Of a DNA stretch of 64,000 nucleotides, positions 24,960 through 33,345 are shown piece by piece (the first letter of the stretch is position 1; each line of letters opens with the position of its first letter). Source of the stretch: SCGC-AG-212-J23 sp035762345 (GTDB taxonomy: Bacteria; Pseudomonadota; Gammaproteobacteria; Burkholderiales; SG8-39). The translations under genes and the position numbers were made by a program. Under the pieces are notes generated by a model. That model saw only the letters and a program-made list of their open reading frames with translations. It searched no databases and was not told the DNA's origin. The stretch lies in NCBI GenBank assembly GCA_035762345.1, contig DASTPE010000107.1:1-64000 (forward strand). The letters are read 5' to 3'.

Positions 24960-25338
24960 ATGCTCCACTGGCTGTCCGCACTGTTGTGCGCTGTCTTGCT
25001 TTGTGCGCCCGTGCAAGCACGTGGCATCGAGCGTTTCCGGCAGCGTTCATAAGGGCGAGATCTACGCGGTGATCGAGCAGCCGTTCGGCGTCGTCGGAAA
25101 AGCACTCGCGCGTCTCGAGCACTGGTGTGACATCCTCGTGCTGCAGGTCAACGTCAAGCGCTGCGGCGCCTCAGTTAGTTCGCGATCGAGGCCGACCGAC
25201 TCGCTCGCGGCGCCGGCCGACGAGCGCCTCGACGGGCGCCTGCGCAACTGGTACGCCGCGATCTCTCGCTACCCGCAGCTGCATGAGCAGGTGGGCGCCG
25301 ACGAGTACGTCGCGATGAAGCGCAAGGAAGCGAGCTAG
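24960..25338 (+). pseudogene. Remnant of an exported betaproteobacterial protein
   Basis: ATG at 24960 opens a convincing signal peptide (MLHWLSALLCAVLLCAPVQA), but that frame stops at about 25052. The adjacent frame carries GEIYAVIEQPFGVVGKALAR, EHWCDILVLQVNVKRCGA and, near the end, LRNWYAAISRYPQLHEQVGA and YVAMKRKEAS. From memory, intact relatives are close to 300 residues with this order of motifs and a long middle section. That section is missing here, and signal and body are in different frames. So I read this as a frameshifted, internally deleted gene. Family function is unknown. Confidence 0.6.
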
Positions 25339-25342
25339 GAAT

Positions 25343-26317
25343 CTACTGGCCGATGATGCGGGTCGCTCGGAGCAGCAGCGACGGTGGCATCGTGACGCCC
25401 AGTTGCTTCGCCGTGTCGAGATTGATGACCAGATCGAACTTCGTGGGTTGCTCGACGGTGAGATCGGCAGGCTTTGCGCCGGCCAGTATCTTGGCTACGT
25501 ACGCCGCCGCGTCGCGGTGCAGCTCGAGCACGCTGGGCCCGTACGCGATTAAGCCGCCCGCCTCTGCATAAGTTGCCTGCCAGCCGACCGAGGGGAGGCC
25601 AGCCGCCGCCGCCGAACGGGCAATTCGGCTGGCCTGCGAGGTCAGCATCGGATCCGCCAGAACGTTTAGTGCGCCCAGACGCGCCTTGGTCATCGCAGCA
25701 AGAGCTCGGTCAACGCCCTCCGGCGAATCTGCTTCGAACATCACCAGGTCCAGATTCAGAGAACCGGCCGCCGCCTCGGTTTCCCGCAGGAGCTGCGCCT
25801 GGAACACCCGGTTGGCGGGATTCCACAGCACGCCGACGCGGCGCGCGTTCGGAGCGACTTCCTTCAGAAGCTCGAGCGATTTGCCGGCCGTTACTCCCGT
25901 CAGGGCAGAATTGCCCGTGACGTTGCCTCCCGGGCGCGCGAGCGTGGCGACGAGCTTCGATCCGATAGGGTCCGAAACGCCCACCATGACGATGGGTATC
26001 GTGGATGTCGCATCTCTCGCGGCGATGGATGCCTGCGTCACGACTGCGACCAGGACGTCGACCCGCAGCCCTACTAGCTGGGCGGCAAGAGCCGGCAGCT
26101 GGTCGAACTTTCCCTCCGCGAACCGGTATTCGATCGCGATGTTTTTCCCCTCGACGTAGCCATGCTCCCGCAGCCCCTGACGGAAGCCTTCGACTAACCC
26201 GGCGGCCTGGTCAGGCGTCATTGGGGTGAGAAATCCGATGCGCTTTCCGGTCGACGCCGGCTGTGCAGCTCCGATGCACGGCGCGACAAGCAGCGCAAGG
26301 ACAAGGCGCCGCCTCAC
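25343..26317 (-). CDS. ABC transporter substrate-binding protein (COG2984/TrpX type)
   Basis: A 324-residue periplasmic binding protein. The N-terminus (RRRLVLALLVAPCIGAAQ) is a signal peptide. Then come KRIGFLTPMTPDQA, GYVEGKNIAIEYRFAEGK, IPIVMVGVSDPIGSKLVA, LARPGGNVTG and RRVGVLWNPAN, all typical of the ABC_sub_bind family. GTG at 26317 is chosen because it overlaps the upstream DUF4241 stop as GTGA; a GTG 8 codons upstream is possible. No permease or ATPase gene is adjacent. The ligand is unknown. Confidence 0.88.
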   Translation of the reverse strand: MRRRLVLALLVAPCIGAAQPASTGKRIGFLTPMTPDQAAGLVEGFRQGLREHGYVEGKNIAIEYRFAEGKFDQLPALAAQLVGLRVDVLVAVVTQASIAARDATSTIPIVMVGVSDPIGSKLVATLARPGGNVTGNSALTGVTAGKSLELLKEVAPNARRVGVLWNPANRVFQAQLLRETEAAAGSLNLDLVMFEADSPEGVDRALAAMTKARLGALNVLADPMLTSQASRIARSAAAAGLPSVGWQATYAEAGGLIAYGPSVLELHRDAAAYVAKILAGAKPADLTVEQPTKFDLVINLDTAKQLGVTMPPSLLLRATRIIGQ

Positions 26318-27009
26318 GACTGCTTCCAGAACCGCCACCACGGGACTTTCGAACGCGGTGCAGCTTCTTCACCGTACAGCACCGCGAAATCGGTGACGAG
26401 CGCGCTCACTCGTCCGTCGGCGTCGAAGCCGAAGAAGGAGGCATACGAGCCATCGCCCCACCCCGAAGAGAAGCAGATGATGTTCTCTTCGGCACCCTTG
26501 GAAGGACGCCAATCGAGCCACGACCATGTCGGCCGATAGGTCTTCTGCATTTCCTCATCGACCGCGTCGTAGTAGCTGCTATCCGCGTCCATGAGTTGCG
26601 AGAGCAGCCGGCCCGCGACCGGGTCCATGAAGCATCCGGTGCCCGAATCGACGCCGTATCCGAAGTAGTGGTCCGGCCCTAAGCTCGCCGCGTCCTGGCC
26701 GGCTGCAAGCGCCATCTTCCAGCCAGTGGCCGTCGAATCCGTAAACCGAGCCCGCGCGAAGGCGACTCGCTCGTCACCGCTGTCGAAGCGCGCTACCGCC
26801 ACGCAGACCGGATGCCGGCCGTTCGGAACGGCCTGCAGGTACGGCGTCGTATTCGGAAGCACGAAAGGGTCCGCCGCGGCTATGGCGCCGGAGGTGATGA
26901 ACAATCGGCCAAGCTCGTGCACCTGGAAGGTGACGCGCTTTCCGGCCTCCAGCAGCTCGCCAGAAGAAAACGCGACGTCGACCTGCTGCAGATTCAGCTC
27001 GTGCGGCAC
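26314..27009 (-). CDS. DUF4241-type protein
   Basis: A protein of about 231 residues without signal peptide. The pattern LGRLFITSGAIAAADPF, then GYGVDSGTGCFMDP and NIICFSSGWGDGSYASFFG, is that of DUF4241 proteins. The family has no established function and is often found near toxin or immunity genes. The start is set at GTG 27009, overlapping the DUF1272 stop by 16 bases, but an internal start is possible. It ends WWRFWKQS and is coupled to the following binding-protein gene. Confidence 0.75.
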   Translation of the reverse strand: MPHELNLQQVDVAFSSGELLEAGKRVTFQVHELGRLFITSGAIAAADPFVLPNTTPYLQAVPNGRHPVCVAVARFDSGDERVAFARARFTDSTATGWKMALAAGQDAASLGPDHYFGYGVDSGTGCFMDPVAGRLLSQLMDADSSYYDAVDEEMQKTYRPTWSWLDWRPSKGAEENIICFSSGWGDGSYASFFGFDADGRVSALVTDFAVLYGEEAAPRSKVPWWRFWKQS

Positions 27010-27239
27010 CCTTGCGGCTTGTAGATACGCTCCGTCGACGCCGGGTACTTGGCGAGCTTCGCCGCCGGCCGGCGCGGGCGCTGCACGAGCTCGCCGCCGC
27101 AATTCGGGCACTTGCCGCCGAGCACGCCGTCCCTGCACGCGCGGCAGAACGTGCACTCGAAGGAGCAGATGAACGCGTCGGCGGACGCGGGCGGCAGATC
27201 ACGGTTACAGCATTCACAGTTCGGTCGAAGTTGAAGCAT
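26994..27239 (-). CDS. DUF1272 small zinc-ribbon-like protein
   Basis: An 81-residue protein starting MLQLRPNCECCNRDLPP at 27239. Cys pairs CECC, CSFECTFCRAC and CPNCGGELV make a zinc-ribbon-like fold typical of DUF1272. The family is small, widespread in proteobacteria and functionally undescribed. An open frame five codons longer exists; the M-L-Q-L-R-P-N start is the family's usual beginning. It overlaps the DUF4241 gene. Confidence 0.85.
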   Translation of the reverse strand: MLQLRPNCECCNRDLPPASADAFICSFECTFCRACRDGVLGGKCPNCGGELVQRPRRPAAKLAKYPASTERIYKPQGCRTS

Positions 27240-27250
27240 GCCTAATCGTA

Positions 27251-27811
27251 TCAAGTCAGGAGCTCTAGAGCTTCGGCAGTGTTGCGCACGCGCGCGAGGC
27301 GCGGGAAGGCTTCGCGCATCAACTGCGCATGCAGATCGAGCTTCGGCGAGGTGCAGGCATCCGACACAATCACGAGGTTGTAGCCGAGGTCACGCGCGGC
27401 GTAGGCGGTGGAAGCGATGCCGATCTCGGTCGAGCCGCCGCAGAGCACAATGGTGTGTACGCCGCGCGTACGCAGCGCGTGGTCGAGATAGGTGCCGAAG
27501 AAGGCGCTCCAGCGGTGCTTGGGCACCACGTACTCGCCGGGAAGCGGCGCGAGCTCGGGCACGATTTCGGCCTCGGGCGTGCCGCCGGTGATAAGCGGCG
27601 GCCTGTTCTCTTCGTCGGTGAGGAGAGGAGCGTGGGTCGCGCGGTCGGCGCGATGGTCCGCTTTGGCATGCGCCACCATGGCGCCGCGCGCACGCGCCGT
27701 CGCGAGGAGCCTAGCCGCATTCGCCAGCACCGGGGCGTAGCGCGCTCGGTCCTTGGCGACGTGACCGACCAGGAAGTCGAAAAGCAAGAGGCAGATGTGC
27801 TGCGCGCTCAC
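27251..27811 (-). CDS. Isochorismatase-fold hydrolase
   Basis: A 186-residue protein of the isochorismatase/cysteine hydrolase fold. The catalytic Asp is in LLLFDFLVGH and the Lys in VPKHRWSAFFGT. The position that is Cys in nicotinamidases and related amidases is Gly here (GGSTEIGIASTAY), as in true isochorismatases, so amidase chemistry is unlikely or altered. GTG at 27811 overlaps the upstream binding-protein stop (GTGA), so the two are coupled and the hydrolase may act on the imported compound. Confidence 0.88.
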   Translation of the reverse strand: MSAQHICLLLFDFLVGHVAKDRARYAPVLANAARLLATARARGAMVAHAKADHRADRATHAPLLTDEENRPPLITGGTPEAEIVPELAPLPGEYVVPKHRWSAFFGTYLDHALRTRGVHTIVLCGGSTEIGIASTAYAARDLGYNLVIVSDACTSPKLDLHAQLMREAFPRLARVRNTAEALELLT

Positions 27812-28821
27812 CGCGCGCTTCCGAGCACGATCTCCTGCCAGAGCTTCTTCCACTTGTCGTGCTCATCGAGGATCACTGCGGGGTCGACGAACTGGAGCGT
27901 CAATTTCTGCGCCGGGTCCGCCACGCGCAGGTTGGCGGGCACGTAGCCGCCCTTCTGCAGGATCTGCTGTCCTTCGGGCGAGAGCAGAAAATCGACGAAG
28001 AGCGCCGCGGCGTGCGGATGCGGCGGCTTGCTAACTACGCCGATGCCGTTGGCGCGGCCGATCGCGGGCGCGATCGCGAACCATTCCACGGGTGCGCCCC
28101 TTTGCTTCATCTTCTCGGCGCCGTGACTGTAGGTTGTGAGCGCGAATGGAATCTCGCCGGAAGCCACCAGCCCGGCAAGCAGTGTATGCCCCTTGCGCAC
28201 CGAAAAGCCGTTCACGCGCTGGATCTCGCGGAAGGTGCGCAGGCCGGTGTCCTCGCCGAGCGCCTTGATGATCATCGCGAACCAGTCCTCGTCCTCGGCC
28301 TCGATGCCCAGGCGCCCCTTCCAGCGCGGGTGCGCGAGGTCCTGGTAAGTCTTCGGCAGCTCTTCCTTCTTTACCAGGTTGGTGTTGTACGACTGCACGA
28401 ACATGTTGATGCGCGTACCGACCCAATGGCGGTGCGTCTGCACGGCCTGCCGCATCAAGTTCTTGACGTGCGGAGACGAGAGCGGCTGCAGACCTTTTTC
28501 GCGGTAGAGCGCTTCGAGCTGGGGGCCGTTCGTCTCGACGATGTCGGCCTCGTGGCGCCCGGCGCGCGCCTCGGTGACGGCGCGCTGCAGCACCTTCTCC
28601 GAGTTGGCTCGCCAGGTCTTGAGCTTCACGCCGTATTTCTTCTCGAACACCGCGCCGAGGGCGGTCAAGTCTTCGGGCACTAGCGAGGTGTAGAGCATGA
28701 CCTCGCCTTCCTTCTTCGCGCCCTCGGCCAGGACGCTTTCGCGATCAGGGCCCTCGTACTGGACCTGCGCCGCCGCGATGTTCGTGAAAGCGAGAAGCAC
28801 GGCTGTGGCAAAGCGTTTCAT
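27808..28821 (-). CDS. Extracellular solute-binding protein (iron/phosphonate type)
   Basis: A 337-residue periplasmic binding protein with signal peptide MKRFATAVLLAFTNIAAAQ. Motifs: LYTSLVPEDLTALGAVFEKK, the DIVETNGPQLEALY region, VQSYNTNLVKKEELPKTYQ, HPRWKGRLGIEAEDEDW and FVDFLLSPEGQQIL. This is the family that includes Fe(III)-binding FbpA/AfuA-like and 2-aminoethylphosphonate receptors. No permease or ATPase gene is adjacent. It is coupled to the isochorismatase-fold gene. The ligand is unknown. An apparent longer frame to 29802 is a shadow. Confidence 0.88.
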   Translation of the reverse strand: MKRFATAVLLAFTNIAAAQVQYEGPDRESVLAEGAKKEGEVMLYTSLVPEDLTALGAVFEKKYGVKLKTWRANSEKVLQRAVTEARAGRHEADIVETNGPQLEALYREKGLQPLSSPHVKNLMRQAVQTHRHWVGTRINMFVQSYNTNLVKKEELPKTYQDLAHPRWKGRLGIEAEDEDWFAMIIKALGEDTGLRTFREIQRVNGFSVRKGHTLLAGLVASGEIPFALTTYSHGAEKMKQRGAPVEWFAIAPAIGRANGIGVVSKPPHPHAAALFVDFLLSPEGQQILQKGGYVPANLRVADPAQKLTLQFVDPAVILDEHDKWKKLWQEIVLGSAR

Positions 28822-28904
28822 GGCGGGCACTCCCTTGGCGATCCAGTTGCGTTTCCTCCGTTGCCGCGGATCAGCATGGTTACCGCGAACAGTACACGAG
28901 GCGC

Positions 28905-29750
28905 CTACTTCGGAGCGTCGAGCAGAAAGAGCGTCGGATCGACCGCGACCGAGTTGAGATACACCGAGAAATGCAGGTGCGGTCCGGTCGCGCGGCCGCT
29001 CGCGCCTACCGTGCCGATGACACGCCCGGCTTCGACGATTTCCAGCGCGGAGACTTCGATCGATTGCAGATGAGCGTAGAGCGAAAGCAGCCCCTGACCG
29101 TGGTCGAGGACGACGGTGCGGCCGTTGAAGAAGTAGTCCCCGATCTCGATGACGCGACCCGCGCTCGCGGCGAGGACCGGCGTGCCCATGGGCGCGGCGA
29201 TATCCAGCCCGCTGTGGCTGCTGCGCAGCTGGTCGTTGAAATAGCGCTGCAAGCCGAAGGCGGCTGCGTTCCGGCCGCGCGTCGGCTGCAGCATCGCGAG
29301 GCTGGCCGGCGCCGACTCGGTGAACGTGCGCAGTACGGTATCGAGATGCGCGCGCTCGCGCGTGTAGCGCGCGAGGTCCTCTGCGGAGAGGTCCACCTGG
29401 CCCGGCGGAACCTTGAGGTACTGAGAGCCGTACGCCTTGGGCACGACCTCGAGCTCGAGGCGCTCGTGCCTGCCGCCGGCGTGCTCGGCCTGCAGCTGCA
29501 CTTTCGAGCCGGGTCTTGAGTTCAATGCGAGGCCGACGACTGCGATCCATTCGTCGCCTTCGCGCATCACCAGCACGCGTTGGTCCGCCAGGCGTACACG
29601 CGGCGCGGTCTCGGATGCGCCGAGCCGGATTCTCGCGACGCCGCCCGGGACGATCGACGCGCGGGGCGGCGTGTCCGTCCACGCGCGCGCCGCCCAAGCG
29701 CGCGCACCGAGCACCGCGGCGAGGGATTGAAGGAGCCGGCGCCGGTTCAA
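28905..29750 (-). CDS. M23-family peptidoglycan metallopeptidase
   Basis: A 281-residue exported peptidase. The N-terminus NRRRLLQSLAAVLGARAWA is a Tat-like or Sec signal. The LytM/M23 domain at the C-terminus has zinc ligands in SHSGLDIAAPMGTPV (His, Asp) and in TGPHLHFSVYLN (H-x-H). It should cut peptidoglycan cross-bridges in the periplasm. The start is TTG at 29750, overlapping the TGA of a 39-residue membrane protein (TTGA); no other start keeps the signal. It lies in an operon with that small protein and an MFS carrier. Confidence 0.9.
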   Translation of the reverse strand: MNRRRLLQSLAAVLGARAWAARAWTDTPPRASIVPGGVARIRLGASETAPRVRLADQRVLVMREGDEWIAVVGLALNSRPGSKVQLQAEHAGGRHERLELEVVPKAYGSQYLKVPPGQVDLSAEDLARYTRERAHLDTVLRTFTESAPASLAMLQPTRGRNAAAFGLQRYFNDQLRSSHSGLDIAAPMGTPVLAASAGRVIEIGDYFFNGRTVVLDHGQGLLSLYAHLQSIEVSALEIVEAGRVIGTVGASGRATGPHLHFSVYLNSVAVDPTLFLLDAPK

Positions 29751-29866
29751 CGCGCGACCTGCAGGCGGTTTGCCACGCCCTTGATGATAATGGCAACGGC
29801 AACGAGGCCTAGCTCGACAACAAGAAGCGTCCCTACATCCGTCCGGGTCGCGACATGGAGGTTCAT
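29747..29866 (-). CDS. 39-residue single-pass membrane protein
   Basis: ATG at 29866 opens MNLHVATRTDVG, followed by a hydrophobic segment (TLLVVELGLVAVAIIIKGV, residues 13-31) and a basic tail RLQVAR. It sits 9 bases after the MFS stop, and its TGA overlaps the TTG start of the M23 gene (TTGA). The exact fit between two genes and the membrane segment argue that it is real and needed to couple translation. No family is recognised. It may regulate or localise the peptidase or the carrier. Confidence 0.6.
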   Translation of the reverse strand: MNLHVATRTDVGTLLVVELGLVAVAIIIKGVANRLQVAR

Positions 29867-29875
29867 GTCATTCTT

Positions 29876-31348
29876 TCAAGCGGTGCGCAGGCCGAGCAGC
29901 CGCACGCCGGCCGCGGTGACGAGCGGCAGGGCGAGGCCAATCAGCGTGGCCGCGATCATGAGGTGGCCCAGCTCGCTGTAGTCACCGCGCTTTACGACGA
30001 ATACCTCGTTGAGGTAGACGGTGCCGAGCTGGGAGGCGGCGAGCGCGAGGTTCGAGAACGACGCCATGACCGCGAAGTAGGTGGCCTTGAGATGCGCCGG
30101 CGCGGAGTTGGCGATCCAGGCGAGCATTGGGATCATCGCGATCTGCCCGAGCGGCGACTCGAGCGCAGTGTTGATGAGCGCGATGAAGCGGGCGTCGACC
30201 ACGCCGCCGGTGTGCGCCGCGGTCCAATCGTGCAGCCCGTAGTACATGCCGATGATCGGCGTCGAGAGGATCGCGCCCGCGACGGATAGCACCACTACGA
30301 TGGTGCCGATCGAGTTCTCGGCCATGAAGCGGCGCAGCACAAACATGCCGACCAGGGTGAGCGTGTAGGTGACGAGCGAGAGCTGCGCAAGGAAGCCCTC
30401 GTTGAACTTCAGCACATCGATCATCCACCAGGTGGATCCCTCGCCCGTGAGCGGCATGCTGCGGTAGACAAAGAGGACGAGCGCGGTCGCGACCAGCAAC
30501 TGGCGAGGCTCCGGCGCGAGCTCGCGCGCGAGGCGCCAGAGCAGGAACAGGATGATGCCGAGCGAGCCGAGGAACACGAGCTCTTGTGCGTAAGGCAAGC
30601 CGCCGAAACCGATCGCGAACGTGATCGCCACGAAAACCAGACTGCCGCCGAGCACGGCCCAGTTCGGCCGCGTCTTCTCCAGCACGTCGCGCTCGTGCTT
30701 CAGGAAACGGTGCAGGACGACGCCGAGAACCGAAATCACCGGAATGATGAGCGCCGCGGTGTAGACGTTGGCATAAAGCTCGGCTTTGCGATCTTTCGGC
30801 AGATCCTCGGTTCCGGCGAAGATGTAGATATTCGCCGCTGCGACGAGCGCGAGCCCGCCGATCACCGCCACGCGCCCGAGCGTCTGCATGGTGGTGTGCA
30901 TGCTCTTCAAGGTTTGCGCGTCGTAGGCCTTGCCCGCGTCGTCCGCACGCGGCACCGCCTCGACCGTCATCGCGTCGGCGACCGCGTCTTGGATCATATA
31001 GCCGGTCGGCGCGAGGAGCGCGGCAAGCACGTACCAGTGCACCAGGCTCATCATTGCTCGCATCGCCTCGGCGTAGCTGATAAGACCGATCATGATGAGG
31101 AGGCTTGCCGCGATCATGGAGGCGCCGAGCCAGACGAGCGCCGCCTTCCAGCGCCAGATGAGATCGACTACGTGGCCGACCGGCATCTTCAGCGCCCACG
31201 GGATGCCGGCCCAGAACGCGAGCGCCGCGAGGAACGCGGGCGAGACGTCGAGGTAGTCTTTGACGAAGAACGTGCCGACGATGCCCGTCAGCCCGGAGAC
31301 GCCGTACGCCGCATAGACCATCAGCGGCGGGAGATACGAAAGACGCAA
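29876..31348 (-). CDS. MFS-type carrier (AmpG/folate-biopterin-like)
   Basis: A 490-residue membrane protein with about 12-14 hydrophobic segments. The start YLPPLMVYAAYGVSGLTGIV and the WALKMPVGHVVDLIWRWKAA loop recall AmpG and folate-biopterin (BT1) carriers, as does YMIQDAVADAMTVE. The start is TTG at 31348, five bases after the Bug-receptor stop; ATG at 31321 is the alternative. Coupling to an M23 peptidase suggests a peptidoglycan-fragment or envelope role, which is inference. The substrate is unknown. Confidence 0.82.
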   Translation of the reverse strand: MRLSYLPPLMVYAAYGVSGLTGIVGTFFVKDYLDVSPAFLAALAFWAGIPWALKMPVGHVVDLIWRWKAALVWLGASMIAASLLIMIGLISYAEAMRAMMSLVHWYVLAALLAPTGYMIQDAVADAMTVEAVPRADDAGKAYDAQTLKSMHTTMQTLGRVAVIGGLALVAAANIYIFAGTEDLPKDRKAELYANVYTAALIIPVISVLGVVLHRFLKHERDVLEKTRPNWAVLGGSLVFVAITFAIGFGGLPYAQELVFLGSLGIILFLLWRLARELAPEPRQLLVATALVLFVYRSMPLTGEGSTWWMIDVLKFNEGFLAQLSLVTYTLTLVGMFVLRRFMAENSIGTIVVVLSVAGAILSTPIIGMYYGLHDWTAAHTGGVVDARFIALINTALESPLGQIAMIPMLAWIANSAPAHLKATYFAVMASFSNLALAASQLGTVYLNEVFVVKRGDYSELGHLMIAATLIGLALPLVTAAGVRLLGLRTA

Positions 31349-31353
31349 CGAGC

Positions 31354-32319
31354 TCAGTCGGCGCGGATGTTGTTGTCCTTCACGACCTTGCCCCAGCGCT
31401 GCATCTCCGCAACGATCCACTTCTGCAGCTCTTCGGGAGAGCTCACGATGAGCTCCATGCCGAGGTTCTCGGTAAGCGTCTTGCGCACGTCGGGAAGGTT
31501 GAGCGCCTTCTTTAGCTCGGCATGGAATTTGTCGAGGACAGGCTTCGGCGTGCCGGCGGGCGCGAGCACGCCCCACCAAGCGTGCGCGGTGACGCCGGGA
31601 ATCCCCTGCTCCACCAGCGTGGGCACGTCGGGAAGGCTCGCCGCACGCTTATCGCCGGTAGTCGCGACGGCGCGCACCTTCCCGCTGCGCACGTGCGGCG
31701 TGAGCAGCGCCGCCGAGCCGATGCCGAGGTCCACCTGCCCGCCGAGGAGATCCTGCGTCATCGGGCCGCCGCCCTTATACGGAATGTGAGTCACCTGGAA
31801 GCCGCCCACCTGCTGCGCGAGCGCGAGCGTGAGATGCCCGAGCGTACCGTTTCCGATCGAGCCGACGCTCACCGAGTTCGGCTTGGTCTTGGACGCTTTC
31901 ACCACGTCGGCGAAGCTCTGGTAGGGCCGCGACGGGTGCGCGACGATAGCGTACGGCGCGGTGCCGACCAGCATCACCGGCGCGAAGTCCTTGAGCGTAT
32001 CGAACGGCACGTTCGCCACGAGCGCCGGGTTGACCGCGTGGTTGTCGAACACGAAGAGGAAGGTGTAGCCGTCGGGCGCGGCCTTCGCTGCGACGCCGGT
32101 CCCAACCAGCCCGCCTGCGCCGGCGCGGTTTTCGACCACGAAAGCCTGGCCGAGCGGCTCGGTGAGCTTCGCGCCCACCATGCGCGCCAGCGGATCCACC
32201 GTGCCACCCGGCGGATAGGGCACGATGAACTTCACCGGCTTGGTCGGCCAGGTTTGTGAGTTGGAATTGAAGGAAACGAGTGCGAAAAGGACTACCAGGA
32301 AAATTCTAAAAGCCGACAT
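31354..32319 (-). CDS. Bug/TctC-family receptor beside BKACE
   Basis: A 321-residue receptor with signal peptide MSAFRIFLVVLFALVSFNSNSQ. Hallmarks: WPTKPVKFIVPYPPGGTVD, VVENRAGAGGLVG, APDGYTFLFVFD, HIPYKGGGPMTQDLLGGQV and LPDVPTLVEQG. Its start overlaps the BKACE gene by 14 bases, and it lies 5 bases before the MFS gene, so all are one operon. The ligand is probably a carboxylate processed by the BKACE enzyme. TctA/TctB genes are not adjacent. Confidence 0.93.
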   Translation of the reverse strand: MSAFRIFLVVLFALVSFNSNSQTWPTKPVKFIVPYPPGGTVDPLARMVGAKLTEPLGQAFVVENRAGAGGLVGTGVAAKAAPDGYTFLFVFDNHAVNPALVANVPFDTLKDFAPVMLVGTAPYAIVAHPSRPYQSFADVVKASKTKPNSVSVGSIGNGTLGHLTLALAQQVGGFQVTHIPYKGGGPMTQDLLGGQVDLGIGSAALLTPHVRSGKVRAVATTGDKRAASLPDVPTLVEQGIPGVTAHAWWGVLAPAGTPKPVLDKFHAELKKALNLPDVRKTLTENLGMELIVSSPEELQKWIVAEMQRWGKVVKDNNIRAD

Positions 32320-33241
32320 TGCGCCCTCCTTTGAGCTTCAGCATCTCGCGCGCCTCGTTCGGCGTCGCCACCGCGAGGCCGAGCTCCTCGAGCAGGCGCT
32401 TCGCCTTGGCGACCTGCTCGGCGTTTGATTTGGCGAGCTGGCCGCGGCCGAGCCACAGGCTGTCCTCGAGGCCGACCCGTACGTTGCCGCCCATGACCGC
32501 AGACATCGCCGCGATGAACATCTGGTTGCGGCCGGCGCCGAGCACCGACCAGTGGTAGGCATCGCCGAACAGGCGGTCCGCGGTGCGCTTCATGTGCAGC
32601 ACGTCTTCGGGATGCGGGCCGATGCCGCCGCGGATGCCGAAGACCGACTGGATGAAAAGCGGCGGCTTGAGGAGCCGCCGGTCGAGAAAGTGCGCCGCGG
32701 TGTAGAGATGGCCGATGTCATAGCACTCGACTTCAAAACGCGTCTCGTTCTCGGCGCAGCTTTGCAGGATGTAGGCGATGTCCTTGAAGGTGTTCTTGAA
32801 GATGCGGTCATCCGATCCGGCAAGATAAGGCCGCTCCCACGGATGCTTGAGCTCCCTGTAGCGCGCGAGCATCTCGTAAAGGCCGAAGTTCATCGAGCCC
32901 ATGTTGAGCGAGGCGACCTCGGGCTTGAGCTGCAGCGCGGGCTGCAGGCGCTCCTCGATCGTCATCGTGGCCGCGCCGCCGGTGGTGAGGTTGAGCACCA
33001 CGTCGCTCGCCGCCTTGATCTTCGTGGCGAACTGGCGGAAGAGCTCCGGGTCCTGCGTCGGGCTGCCGTCCTTCGGGTCGCGCGCGTGCAGGTGCACGAT
33101 CGCTGCGCCCGCCTTGGCGGCCTCGATCGATGCCTGGGCTATTTCCTCCGGCGTCACCGGCAAGTACGGCGACATGCTCGGCGTGTGGATCGAGCCGGTC
33201 ACTGCACAAGTAATGATGACCTTGCCCTGCGCTGCGGCCAT
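32306..33241 (-). CDS. BKACE (DUF849) beta-keto acid cleavage enzyme
   Basis: A 311-residue TIM-barrel protein of the DUF849/BKACE family, which condenses a beta-keto acid with acetyl-CoA and splits it (founding member: 3-keto-5-aminohexanoate cleavage enzyme). Seen: KVIITCAVTGSIHTP, IVHLHARDPKDG with the metal-ligand His pair H-x-H, NLTTGGAATMT, and GNVRVGLEDSLWLGRG near the end. It needs a divalent metal, usually Zn. The overlapping Bug receptor may supply the substrate. The precise beta-keto acid cannot be told. Confidence 0.93.
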   Translation of the reverse strand: MAAAQGKVIITCAVTGSIHTPSMSPYLPVTPEEIAQASIEAAKAGAAIVHLHARDPKDGSPTQDPELFRQFATKIKAASDVVLNLTTGGAATMTIEERLQPALQLKPEVASLNMGSMNFGLYEMLARYRELKHPWERPYLAGSDDRIFKNTFKDIAYILQSCAENETRFEVECYDIGHLYTAAHFLDRRLLKPPLFIQSVFGIRGGIGPHPEDVLHMKRTADRLFGDAYHWSVLGAGRNQMFIAAMSAVMGGNVRVGLEDSLWLGRGQLAKSNAEQVAKAKRLLEELGLAVATPNEAREMLKLKGGRNVGF

Positions 33242-33275
33242 TTCTTCCTCCGAAGCTGCTGATTCTAGTAAACCT

Positions 33276-33345
33276 AATTCAGGGTCAGGGTCACAATTAG
33301 GTTTTCCCGTACGTAAAAACGAGTTGCGACCCTGACCCCGAATTC
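33276..33345. repeat. Palindromic repeat copy 3
   Basis: AATTCAGGGTCAGGGTCAC on the left and its inverse GTTGCGACCCTGACCCCG on the right surround the centre CCCGTACGTAAAAACG. The right end runs into the TGA stop of the SDR gene on the reverse strand, again making TGAATTC. It is less perfectly paired than copy 1. Confidence 0.85.

Noticed and set aside
24886..25338. The 150-codon frame read as an intact gene
   Set aside because: It starts out of frame with the evident signal peptide, and its first 45 residues are Cys-rich noise; it is better explained as a remnant.
27808..29802. 664-codon reverse frame joining a binding protein with upstream sequence
   Set aside because: The upstream half is antiparallel-frame noise over the M23 gene; the signal peptide sets the start at 28821.
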